Positions 1-6,394 of a DNA stretch of 10,937 nucleotides are shown one piece after another. The notes beneath the pieces are model-generated. The model was not told the DNA's origin, did not search any database, and saw nothing but the letters and a program-made list of their open reading frames with translations. The first letter of the stretch is position 1. Each line of letters opens with the position of its first letter. The position numbers and the translations under genes were made by a program. The DNA is from a bacterium (GTDB taxonomy: Bacteria; UBA9089; UBA9088): contig JBFLYE010000179.1 in the NCBI GenBank assembly GCA_040756715.1, forward strand, positions 1 through 10,937, given 5' to 3'.

Positions 1-6
1 TTAAGT

Positions 7-67
7 TTTATAAAATTTTTTCCCTTTTAATTCAAAATTCAACATTCAAAATTCATAATTTTATAAA
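7..67. repeat. AT-rich inverted and direct repeats at left edge
   Basis: An 11-bp exact inverted repeat lies at 7-17 and 57-67 (TTTATAAAATT / AATTTTATAAA). Inside it an 11-bp direct repeat, ATTCAAAATTC, occurs at 30-40 and 44-54. No open reading frame of note crosses 1-121. The stem is purely A/T and the loop is about 39 bases, so it does not look like an intrinsic terminator. It follows the premature end of cas5 and may be a small decayed insertion or simple intergenic low-complexity DNA. The repeats are seen directly; the origin is unknown. Confidence 0.5.
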
Positions 68-121
68 GTTTTCCTTAAGATTATCTAAACACATACATTT
101 TGTAAAGCGTTATGGAATTAA

Positions 122-316
122 CTATATGTTATCTTCTATCAAATCAAGATATTCTAAGGGATATCTGTCATTTCTATATCGCTGTAAGGCATTTGCAAGC
201 ATCCCTATGACAGCAGAGGGTGGTAATATGGGATAGGTCAAAGCAGACTGCCAAGTGAATGGGATTCTGATAGAATAAAGAGAATTTATCCTTATGTCAA
301 AGACTAATGCTTTCAT
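122..316 (-). CDS. cas5: Cas5 N-terminal fragment (truncated, probable pseudogene)
   Basis: Cas5 is the RAMP-fold subunit that caps the crRNA 5' handle in type I Cascade complexes. This 64-residue frame looks like the start of an I-A/I-B-type Cas5. It has an N-terminal beta strand (MKALVFDIRINSLYSIRIP), an aromatic/polar WQSALTYP stretch (about residues 23-30), and the family's proline-rich turn and helix PPSAVIGMLANAL (32-44). Complete Cas5 proteins are usually 200 or more residues, so about three quarters is missing. A TAG stop is followed by AT-rich DNA, and neither other frame downstream resumes a recognisable Cas5. The ATG lies three bases after the preceding stop, with AAGG about eight bases upstream, so expression was once coupled to the operon. 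A base error at the stop is possible, but the lack of continuation in any frame argues for real truncation. Confidence 0.72.
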   Translation of the reverse strand: MKALVFDIRINSLYSIRIPFTWQSALTYPILPPSAVIGMLANALQRYRNDRYPLEYLDLIEDNI

Positions 317-319
317 TAT

Positions 320-1006
320 TTAGACCTTACTTAAAAGCTCTGTAAATATCTTATCAATGGTATCTTTCTTATTAACTTCTTTGGGTGAATTACTGCCCCA
401 ATAGAGCAAGGTTGTATTCTGTGGCATAAGCCCACTTGTCTTTGAGATATAATCAGAATACATTGGTGATATTGGAAAAGGCAATGGACCTGTTTCAGAA
501 TAAGCCACAAGTATTTCCAAAGGATTTCCGTGGGGCACGGCATGGGAAAGCGAGGCGCCTATCTGTCCAGAAATCAGATAACGATAAGCCTCAATAGCCA
601 CTTTAATTCTCTCTTTTCGTCCATTATTGTCATCAACTGCATTGTGCCTGCAAATATTTTCAGACTTTTTATTTTCAGCATTAAATATAATTGGTCTATA
701 GCTATCCAATGAAAATATTTCGTTTTCTGTCACGCTTACACCTTCTGCACTCCTTCCAGCTACTCCAGGAGTACTAAAGGGAATGTATGATGAAGAAAGT
801 AGCCTTTTGCAAAGCATATTAAAAGTCTTTTCAATCTTATCAAATTCATCTTCGTTGGTATCAATGGCAATAGTATAAAAACCACCATTATCTTGAATAG
901 TTGCTTTTTCCATTCCAAATGTTTCAATCCCCACTCTCGCCAGGCCATAAGCAATCTTAGCCTCTAAATCAGGGAATCCAGTTGCCGGGGTGTAAAGTTT
1001 AATCAT
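320..1006 (-). CDS. Type I CRISPR-Cas effector subunit, Cas8a2/Csa4-like (tentative)
   Basis: A 228-residue protein between the HEPN gene and cas5 in the CRISPR operon. Its start (MIKLYTPATGFPDLEAKIAYG) and the GxxGRSAEG (about 81-89) and GPLPFPISPMYSDYI (173-187) stretches fit, by my recollection, the Csa4/Cas8a2 large-subunit family. That subunit is thought to help Cascade recognise the PAM and recruit Cas3. It lacks the features I associate with Cas7 (an N-terminal VNVEALN-type strand), and it is not Cas5 or Cas6. It is shorter than the roughly 350 residues I expect for Csa4, so it may be a reduced form. The start ATG overlaps the HEPN stop as ATGA, with GGAG eight bases upstream, which supports this start. 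Operon position makes a Cas role likely; the exact family is uncertain, since no catalytic motif identifies it. Confidence 0.5.
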   Translation of the reverse strand: MIKLYTPATGFPDLEAKIAYGLARVGIETFGMEKATIQDNGGFYTIAIDTNEDEFDKIEKTFNMLCKRLLSSSYIPFSTPGVAGRSAEGVSVTENEIFSLDSYRPIIFNAENKKSENICRHNAVDDNNGRKERIKVAIEAYRYLISGQIGASLSHAVPHGNPLEILVAYSETGPLPFPISPMYSDYISKTSGLMPQNTTLLYWGSNSPKEVNKKDTIDKIFTELLSKV

Positions 1007-1398
1007 TGCTCTAACTCCATTTCTTTCAGAGCGATTTCAAATATGCGGTTTGCAATATCTAAAGCCTCCTTGGCATCGTTTTTAGATGGCATCCCTTCAG
1101 GAAGCATTCCGGGTAATGCATCAGGATAACGCGTTGGAATGTAAAATCGGTCAAGCAGAAGGATTCCTTCTCTTAAGTCATCAAAAGGGCTTTTATCAAT
1201 CTTTGAAAGGATATCAGCAAGCTTATGGCTTTGTGGATGTATTTTACCTTTGGATATGATAAAACCCTTCAATACCTTCTCCACACACTGTTGAGAATGA
1301 AAACAGGTCTGATTGGTAATTCCTTCCTTCAAAGCAAGCTCTGCCATCAATAAATCTTCCTTTGCAAAATCAATCCATCTTTTAGATTCCCCTTTCAT
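1003..1398 (-). CDS. HEPN-domain protein (partner of an MNT nucleotidyltransferase)
   Basis: A 131-residue, mostly alpha-helical protein of the HEPN superfamily (PF05168-like). Diagnostic pieces are the N-terminal WIDFAKEDLLMAELALKEG helix (8-26), CFHSQQCVEKVLKGFI (32-47), SHKLADIL (57-64) and the late TRYPDALPG element (89-97). HEPN proteins typically pair with minimal nucleotidyltransferases (MNT) as HepT/MntA-type toxin-antitoxin systems. Here an MNT domain is the C-terminus of the gene just upstream, and the two frames overlap by 17 bp. The canonical HEPN RNase motif RX4-6H is not visible: no histidine follows R90 within that span. It may therefore be a non-catalytic, substrate-binding type. 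GGAG lies about nine bases before the ATG. The gene overlaps both neighbours, so it is an integral operon member. Confidence 0.85.
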   Translation of the reverse strand: MKGESKRWIDFAKEDLLMAELALKEGITNQTCFHSQQCVEKVLKGFIISKGKIHPQSHKLADILSKIDKSPFDDLREGILLLDRFYIPTRYPDALPGMLPEGMPSKNDAKEALDIANRIFEIALKEMELEQ

Positions 1399-2425
1399 AA
1401 ATCTTTACTCCTTTTTTGCTAATCTCTTTTTCAAAAAATACCCTTTCTTTACACATTTTTCTAAACTCTTCAGGTGTATATACCAGAACATCCAATCCCA
1501 CCTTTGGATGAAGGATTAAAATAACATCCTTAATCCTGTCTAAAAAAGGTTTATCTGTGCTTTTTACAATAAGAAGGTCTATATCTGACCAGGTTTTGAT
1601 CTTTCTCTGGGCAAATGAACCAAAGAGAAGCATCATTTCAGGATTATACTCCCTCTTCAAAACTTCTATCCAGCGCTCAAGTTCTGTCTGCAACTCTACG
1701 AAGCGTCTATTTTTCAAAAGATTCTCTGTATAATCTCTTATATTCTCCACCATAAGCCATCCACCATAGTAATCCTGGTCGTCTTTCTTTTGATATTCCT
1801 TTCTCTCGGTAGCAGCACAGATGTCGCATAGTTTCAATATATGATGGGCAAGTGATGCCTGTATTCTTCTTTGATGCTGTTCTAATATGCCACAACCCTT
1901 AGCCCAAATTCTAAACCCTCTTGCCATCTCTTTTAGGGATGACACCTTTAAATCACATGCGTTAGGAAAATAATCTTCGGTCAGTTTTTCTATCTCATTA
2001 TGCCATATTATGTTGCCATTATTATCAACTATTTCATCCAATATTGCCTGCACATCGGGTCTTTCAATATTGTCTCCCAGAAGCCCTTTATCTGTATGAT
2101 GAATAGCAACTGCAAAACTTAGGGGTTCTTTAATACCGCCAGGCAAGGCATTAAAGAGATATGCAGCGCCAAGCGTTGAATGCGAGGGTAATTTTCTATT
2201 TGTGCCGAGATTATCTTGCCACCTTTTTGTAAGTTTTCCCAAGTCATGGAATAAAATCATTTTCAGAAAAGCATCTCTTAGCTTCCCTTGATCCAAAGTG
2301 GGATCAAAAGTTCTTGCTATTGTGGAATAATACACTGGAAAAAGAAGGTCAAACTTCTCTTTGCATCTTGAAATATGGTCTAAATAGTTTTCTTTAGGCG
2401 CGCTAAATAATGAAGCTACTGGCAT
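1382..2425 (-). CDS. cas3'': Cas3'' HD nuclease fused to a C-terminal MNT nucleotidyltransferase domain
   Basis: A 347-residue two-domain protein. Residues 1 to about 215 form a Cas3'' HD-phosphohydrolase-type nuclease, the metal-dependent ssDNA-cutting partner of Cas3'. It has H17, H60-D61 in ILFHDLGK, H82 in SHSTLG, H109-H110 in AIHHTDKG and D201 in KLCDICAA, matching the expected metal-ligand order. Residues about 245-347 form a minimal nucleotidyltransferase. GS (269-270) is followed by exactly ten residues and then D281-I-D283, the GSX10DXD signature, with a plausible third acidic residue at D312 in GLDVLV. Stand-alone Cas3'' proteins are usually near 200-250 residues, so the extra domain is unusual. 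AAGGAG nine bases upstream supports the start. It overlaps cas3' by 23 bp and the HEPN gene by 17 bp. The HD part presumably works with Cas3'; the MNT part may modify or restrain the adjacent HEPN protein (inference). Confidence 0.87.
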   Translation of the reverse strand: MPVASLFSAPKENYLDHISRCKEKFDLLFPVYYSTIARTFDPTLDQGKLRDAFLKMILFHDLGKLTKRWQDNLGTNRKLPSHSTLGAAYLFNALPGGIKEPLSFAVAIHHTDKGLLGDNIERPDVQAILDEIVDNNGNIIWHNEIEKLTEDYFPNACDLKVSSLKEMARGFRIWAKGCGILEQHQRRIQASLAHHILKLCDICAATERKEYQKKDDQDYYGGWLMVENIRDYTENLLKNRRFVELQTELERWIEVLKREYNPEMMLLFGSFAQRKIKTWSDIDLLIVKSTDKPFLDRIKDVILILHPKVGLDVLVYTPEEFRKMCKERVFFEKEISKKGVKIYERGI

Positions 2426-4037
2426 CTGGTATTACTCCTTTGAATTGGTCATAGTTTTCTTTTTCAAGAAGATAATATCTGAACGGAGATATATCTTTTA
2501 CCTCTGCAAAATCCCATTCTCCTTGTTCCATTTTAAAATCTAACCTCATCTTTAAGATGCCATCCTTTAAAAGCTTCAACCCCACACCAAAATCAACATT
2601 TGTTGAATTATCTCGGATATTGGTTTTGCAGATAGCATCTCTAATTTTGTCTTCTTTCTTGTGGCCTTCACCTTTTGATAGGTCAATCACCACTAGGGTT
2701 ATTGGCTTACCTTCTCTTAACTGAATATTTCTCGGTTCACTGTCCGCATACAAAACGCACTCATACAAATCAATCAATGTATCTCTCGCCTCATAGTCAT
2801 TTGCTTGATAGTCAAGTGTTTCGTCGACAAAAGAGCAAGCCTCGTCAAAATTTTTGATGTTAAACTTTTCATTATTTTGTAACCATTCACAAGCTTTTAA
2901 TAAGTGCTCTTTCTCATATGGCTTATGTCCATTATCATCTTCAACCGGAAATATAACCATCTCTCCATTCTCACCTTCATATCTGGCACATCTTCCCGCC
3001 CTCTGGATTAATGAATCTGCCGGTGCAAGTTCTGTAAGTAAAAGCTCGGCTGAAAAATCAATTCCTGCTTCAAGCACCTGGGTTGAAATGACTATGCCCA
3101 CACCTTCAGGAACAATCAGTTTACCATCTTCTTTGTGAGGGATGAGAGAAATTGCCTTTTCTTCATGAGCTTTCCTGTCTATTCTGGTAAAGCGTGAATG
3201 AAGTAAAACAATCTGTTCATCTTTAAGGTCAAGGCTTGCTTTAACTTCTTCGTAAATCTTCTGTGCCCTTTTAACCTGATTAACAATGATGAGGGTCTTA
3301 TGTTTGTTTATCTTTTCTATAAGATTATCTGAAAAATTGACATTACCGTTTGAATATAATGGATTATCTTCAAGGCTAATTTTAAGGTCACAATCCATCG
3401 AAACATTGGCAATCAATTTTTGGTTATCGGGTAGTTTTATTTCTTCAAATAGGCTACTTTCAAGACTCTTGGGCATAGTTGCTGTCATTACAACAAATGG
3501 GATATGGCTTTTATGCAAGATTTCCATTAAAGCCCTCATAATAGAGAAAGTAAATCCATCCCTGTACATATGAGCTTCATCAAAAACCACAAGAGAAGAG
3601 GCAATTGACCCAGCAGGAATATCAAGATGCCTTCCCACCTCACCACTTGCCCTGGCAAAACCATAAAGGAACTGGTCAAGGGTTGTAACAACTATATCTG
3701 CGATGAAAAAGGGAGAATTGGGCACATCACCATGTTGAACCTTAACAGAAATATAAGGTGAGATCTTCTGTGAATATCTTCTTATCCTCTCGGCAACGCT
3801 GTTCACAAGAACCCTCATTGGCAAGACATAAATCAGTCTTGGAGCAATATGGAATTTATTATCAACGAATTGAGATAAGAATGGTACCAACACTGCTTCT
3901 GTCTTTCCAGAGCCAGTTGGAGCTCTCAATAATAAAGGAAATCTGACTGCTTGTAGATTGTCCCACAGATTTATTTGGTGTGTGTAAGGAAAATCAATAT
4001 TAAAATTTTCTTTATAGAACTGTTCGACTTTAATCAT
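2403..4037 (-). CDS. cas3': Cas3' CRISPR-associated DExD/H-box helicase
   Basis: A 544-residue superfamily 2 helicase lacking an HD domain, as in subtype I-A where Cas3 is split. Motifs in order are Walker A APTGSGKT (39-46), Walker B DEAH (153-156), motif III TAT (185-187), HSRFTRIDR (280-288), STQVLEAGIDFS (318-329, motif V) and QRAGRCAR (345-352, motif VI). GRC instead of GRI/GRT in motif VI is common in Cas3 proteins. The enzyme unwinds target DNA for the HD nuclease after Cascade recruits it. It is the first gene of the operon. GGAGG sits about eight bases upstream of the chosen ATG; a second ATG four bases upstream is out of frame. The C-terminal 150 residues carry no motif I recognise but are typical of the Cas3 accessory region. 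Confidence 0.93.
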   Translation of the reverse strand: MIKVEQFYKENFNIDFPYTHQINLWDNLQAVRFPLLLRAPTGSGKTEAVLVPFLSQFVDNKFHIAPRLIYVLPMRVLVNSVAERIRRYSQKISPYISVKVQHGDVPNSPFFIADIVVTTLDQFLYGFARASGEVGRHLDIPAGSIASSLVVFDEAHMYRDGFTFSIMRALMEILHKSHIPFVVMTATMPKSLESSLFEEIKLPDNQKLIANVSMDCDLKISLEDNPLYSNGNVNFSDNLIEKINKHKTLIIVNQVKRAQKIYEEVKASLDLKDEQIVLLHSRFTRIDRKAHEEKAISLIPHKEDGKLIVPEGVGIVISTQVLEAGIDFSAELLLTELAPADSLIQRAGRCARYEGENGEMVIFPVEDDNGHKPYEKEHLLKACEWLQNNEKFNIKNFDEACSFVDETLDYQANDYEARDTLIDLYECVLYADSEPRNIQLREGKPITLVVIDLSKGEGHKKEDKIRDAICKTNIRDNSTNVDFGVGLKLLKDGILKMRLDFKMEQGEWDFAEVKDISPFRYYLLEKENYDQFKGVIPDASSFII

Positions 4038-4045
4038 TCATTCCC

Positions 4046-4051
4046 TCCTCA
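4046..4051 (-). promoter_or_regulatory. Strong Shine-Dalgarno for cas3'
   Basis: On the minus strand GAGGAGGGAATGA directly precedes the cas3' ATG, giving a near-perfect ribosome binding site. It decides between the two overlapping ATGs. It also contrasts with folC, lpxK and porB in this window, which have no such motif. Confidence 0.6.
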
Positions 4052-4071
4052 TTATTGCTTTCTTCATCCCT

Positions 4072-4176
4072 TCATTCCAATTCCTCTTGCTTAAAATATT
4101 CTACGCAAAACTCCCCTATTTTATCAAACAATTCTTTGTGTTCATTCGCACAGTATTCTTTGCCTGTTTTAATCTT
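4072..4176 (-). pseudogene. Start-less 34-codon coding-like fragment upstream of cas3'
   Basis: On the minus strand, between a TAA at 4177-4179 and a TGA at 4072-4074, lies an open stretch reading KIKTGKEYCANEHK and onward to YFKQEELE. The composition is charged and amphipathic like a real protein C-terminus. It has no ATG or GTG in frame, and the only in-frame TTG is internal. It may be the remnant tail of a deleted gene that once preceded cas3', or a chance open frame. I cannot assign a family. It overlaps the candidate cas promoter. Confidence 0.25.
4098..4127 (-). promoter_or_regulatory. Candidate promoter for the cas operon
   Basis: On the minus strand TTGATA (4122-4127) and TAGAAT (4098-4103) match sigma-70-type -35 and -10 boxes at 5/6 each with an 18-bp spacer. 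Initiation near 4091 would give a roughly 54-nt leader before cas3'. This is pattern matching only, in AT-rich DNA where chance matches are frequent. Confidence 0.33.
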
Positions 4177-4204
4177 TTAAATAAAATGGGTTTTTTGGTA
4201 TAAT
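4176..4204 (+). promoter_or_regulatory. Candidate folC promoter with extended -10
   Basis: TATAAT at 4199-4204 is perfect and is preceded by TGG, giving an extended -10 (TGnTATAAT). A weak -35, TTTAAA (4176-4181), lies 17 bp upstream. Initiation about seven bases after the -10 falls at about 4211, next to the ATG at 4213, so the transcript would be essentially leaderless. Confidence 0.5.
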
Positions 4205-4212
4205 AAGATACC

Positions 4213-5451
4213 ATGAATGAATGGCTTAGAGGGCTTAAGGAATCCTCCTTTGTTTTTGGGCTTTCAAGGATAAAGAAGCTTCTTAAGGCTTTAGGGAATC
4301 CAGAAAAAGATTTTGCTTCTGTTCATATAACTGGCTCAAATGGAAAGGGCTCTACTGTAACATTTATCTTTTCTGTTTTAAAGGAGGCAGGTTATAAGGT
4401 TGGTTTATATACATCGCCACACCTTGTAGATTTTAGGGAAAGGATAAAAATAAACAATAAAATGATTCCTCAAAAAAAGCTTAAAACCATTATTGAAAAG
4501 GTAAAAAAAGCAAGTAAAGGGCTAGAGATAACATACTTTGAAGCAGCAACTGTCATTTGTTTCTTGTATTTTGCAGAAGAAAATGTTGATCTTGCAATTA
4601 TTGAGGTAGGGCTAGGTGGAAGGCTTGATGCGACAAATACAATTAAACCTTTGCTTTCTATAATTACCAATATTTCCCTTGAGCATACAAATTACCTTGG
4701 AGGAACAATAGAAGATATTGCAAAGGAAAAGGCAGGGATAATAAAAAGGGGAATTCCTGTTGTTATAGGAAGGATGGATAAAAAAGCACAAAGGGTAATA
4801 GAGGAATGTGCAAAAAAGAAGGGTGCACAAATTTTTATGGAAGGAAGGGATTTTATAGGAAAAGGAATACCAGATTGCTTTGAAGTCAAGGTTTTTGATA
4901 AAGCTTATAAAGGGCTTTCCTTAAAAATGATGGGAGACCATCAAGTTTTAAATGCCTCTTTAGCAATTGCTTCCCTTGAAATTTTAAAAAAGGATTTTCC
5001 TTATTCAATTTTCAAGTTAAAAAAAGGGCTTAAAGATGCCTATATAAAAGGAAGGATGGAGGTTATCTCAAAAAACCCTCTGATTATTTTAGATGGTGCC
5101 CATAATCCAGAGGGAGCAAAAATATTAAGGGAGGCTTTAAATTCCTATTTTCCATCATATAAGCCAATATTTATCATAGGCATCCTAAAGGATAAGGACA
5201 AAAATGGATTTCTTTCTAGCTTAGCTATATCAGACCATAAAATAATTGTAACCGAGCCAAAGATAGATAGGCTATATCCAAAGGAATTGCTTTTTGAAAT
5301 GGTAAAAAAATATACAGATGATGCTATTATGATGGATGATATAAAAATGGCTATTGAATATGCAAAAGGCATTGTAAGAAATGATGAGCTTATTTGTATC
5401 TGTGGTTCCCTTTATCTCGTAGGTGAAGCAATGAAAGAATTTAGAATTTAA
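4213..5451 (+). CDS. folC: Folylpolyglutamate synthase / dihydrofolate synthase (FolC)
   Basis: A 412-residue cytoplasmic ligase of the Mur-ligase-like family. It adds glutamate to folates and, in bifunctional members, to dihydropteroate, using ATP. The P-loop TGSNGKGST is at 40-48. EVGLGGRLDATN (131-142), ITNISLEHT (151-159), KEKAGIIK (171-178, holding the lysine usually carbamylated in this fold), GDHQVLNA (241-248) and LDGAHNP (293-299) follow in the expected order. Length is normal for the family. The start is chosen because the short N-terminal helix before GLSRIKKLLKALGNP matches family layout. No Shine-Dalgarno is visible and a strong -10 abuts the start. lpxK follows one base after the stop, so the two are probably cotranscribed. 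Monofunctional versus bifunctional activity cannot be decided from these motifs. Confidence 0.95.
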   Translation: MNEWLRGLKESSFVFGLSRIKKLLKALGNPEKDFASVHITGSNGKGSTVTFIFSVLKEAGYKVGLYTSPHLVDFRERIKINNKMIPQKKLKTIIEKVKKASKGLEITYFEAATVICFLYFAEENVDLAIIEVGLGGRLDATNTIKPLLSIITNISLEHTNYLGGTIEDIAKEKAGIIKRGIPVVIGRMDKKAQRVIEECAKKKGAQIFMEGRDFIGKGIPDCFEVKVFDKAYKGLSLKMMGDHQVLNASLAIASLEILKKDFPYSIFKLKKGLKDAYIKGRMEVISKNPLIILDGAHNPEGAKILREALNSYFPSYKPIFIIGILKDKDKNGFLSSLAISDHKIIVTEPKIDRLYPKELLFEMVKKYTDDAIMMDDIKMAIEYAKGIVRNDELICICGSLYLVGEAMKEFRI

Positions 5452-5452
5452 G

Positions 5453-6394
5453 ATGTTTTTTCTTGAGAAATTATACAAATTTGGGCTTTTTTGCCATAGG
5501 CGATTGTCAAAGCCCAAAAAGGTTCCTGCTTTTGTCATAAGCATAGGAAACATTACCACCGGTGGATGCGGAAAAACCCAGATGGCTTTAAAGATTGCCC
5601 AAATTCTTAAGGAAAGAAAGGTTTGTATCTTAAGTAGGGGATATAAAGGAAGGCTTGAAAATAAGGGTGGCATTGTTACGCCAAATAGCAAAGTAGAGGA
5701 TGTGGGTGATGAGCCTTTAATGCTTTCAAAAATGACAAACATTCCTGTTATGGTTGGAAAAAATAGATACAAATCCGCAATGTTTGCTATTTCTAACCTT
5801 GGCATAGATACCATCATATTGGATGATGGATTTCAGCATTGGGGGCTCTTTCGCAATTTAGACATCCTTCTTATAAATGGAGGTAACCCCTTTGGAAACT
5901 ATCGCCTTTTGCCTTATGGAATCCTTCGCGAACCATTGACAGGGATTGAGAGGGCTGATATAATTGTAATTACAAAAAGAAAAGACCTAAATGTTATTGA
6001 AATAATAAGAAGATTTAATAAAACCTCGCCAATATTTGAGGCAGATTACAAACCAAGTGCTTTATTGGATAATAATGGAAATACATATCCCTTATCATTT
6101 CTTTCGGGAAAGAGGGTATTGGCTATATCTGGAATACAACATCCCCAGCAATTTGAAGACGACCTAAAAGATTTAGGATGCAATGTGGAAGGAATAAGGT
6201 TTCCCGACCATCATTTTTATTCTTCCTCTGAGATAGAAAAGATAAAACATAAAGCAAAGGAATTTGACCTTGTTGTATCAACCCTAAAGGATAAAGAAAA
6301 ATTAAAGGGAGGGGATTATCTTTTCCTTAATGTTTCTTTCTCAATAAGTGATGAAACCTCTTTCATTAAGCTTTTAACCCCTAAGGAACAATAA
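5453..6394 (+). CDS. lpxK: Tetraacyldisaccharide 4'-kinase (LpxK)
   Basis: A 313-residue kinase that phosphorylates the 4' position of the lipid A disaccharide at the inner membrane, the sixth step of the Raetz pathway. It has the P-loop GNITTGGCGKTQ (32-43), SRGYKG (61-66), GDEPLM (85-90), the catalytic-region DDGFQHW (124-130), LLPYGILREP (152-161), FPDHHFY (250-256) and TLKDKEKL (277-284). Length fits the family. The P-loop has Cys where Thr is usual (GGTGKT), and the N-terminal membrane-anchor segment is short with little hydrophobic character. No Shine-Dalgarno is seen and the ATG is one base past the folC stop, consistent with translational coupling. Its 3' end overlaps the convergent M16 gene by 14 bp. 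The gene implies an outer membrane with lipid A. Confidence 0.94.
   Translation: MFFLEKLYKFGLFCHRRLSKPKKVPAFVISIGNITTGGCGKTQMALKIAQILKERKVCILSRGYKGRLENKGGIVTPNSKVEDVGDEPLMLSKMTNIPVMVGKNRYKSAMFAISNLGIDTIILDDGFQHWGLFRNLDILLINGGNPFGNYRLLPYGILREPLTGIERADIIVITKRKDLNVIEIIRRFNKTSPIFEADYKPSALLDNNGNTYPLSFLSGKRVLAISGIQHPQQFEDDLKDLGCNVEGIRFPDHHFYSSSEIEKIKHKAKEFDLVVSTLKDKEKLKGGDYLFLNVSFSISDETSFIKLLTPKEQ

Noticed and set aside
30-54. Direct repeats resembling the start of a CRISPR array
   Set aside because: The unit is only 11 bp of A/T-rich sequence repeated twice at a 14-bp offset; there is no repeat-spacer periodicity.
320-1006. Assignment as Cas7 (Csa2/DevR)
   Set aside because: It lacks the N-terminal VNVEALN-like strand and the size expected for Cas7; the start resembles Csa4 better, though weakly supported.
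5272-5817. Long minus-strand open frame of 181 codons across folC/lpxK
   Set aside because: It is antisense to clearly conserved LpxK and FolC motifs, has no recognisable domain and looks like a shadow frame.
6381-6394. Bidirectional terminator between lpxK and the M16 gene
   Set aside because: The genes overlap by 14 bp and no GC-rich hairpin with a T-run is visible there.
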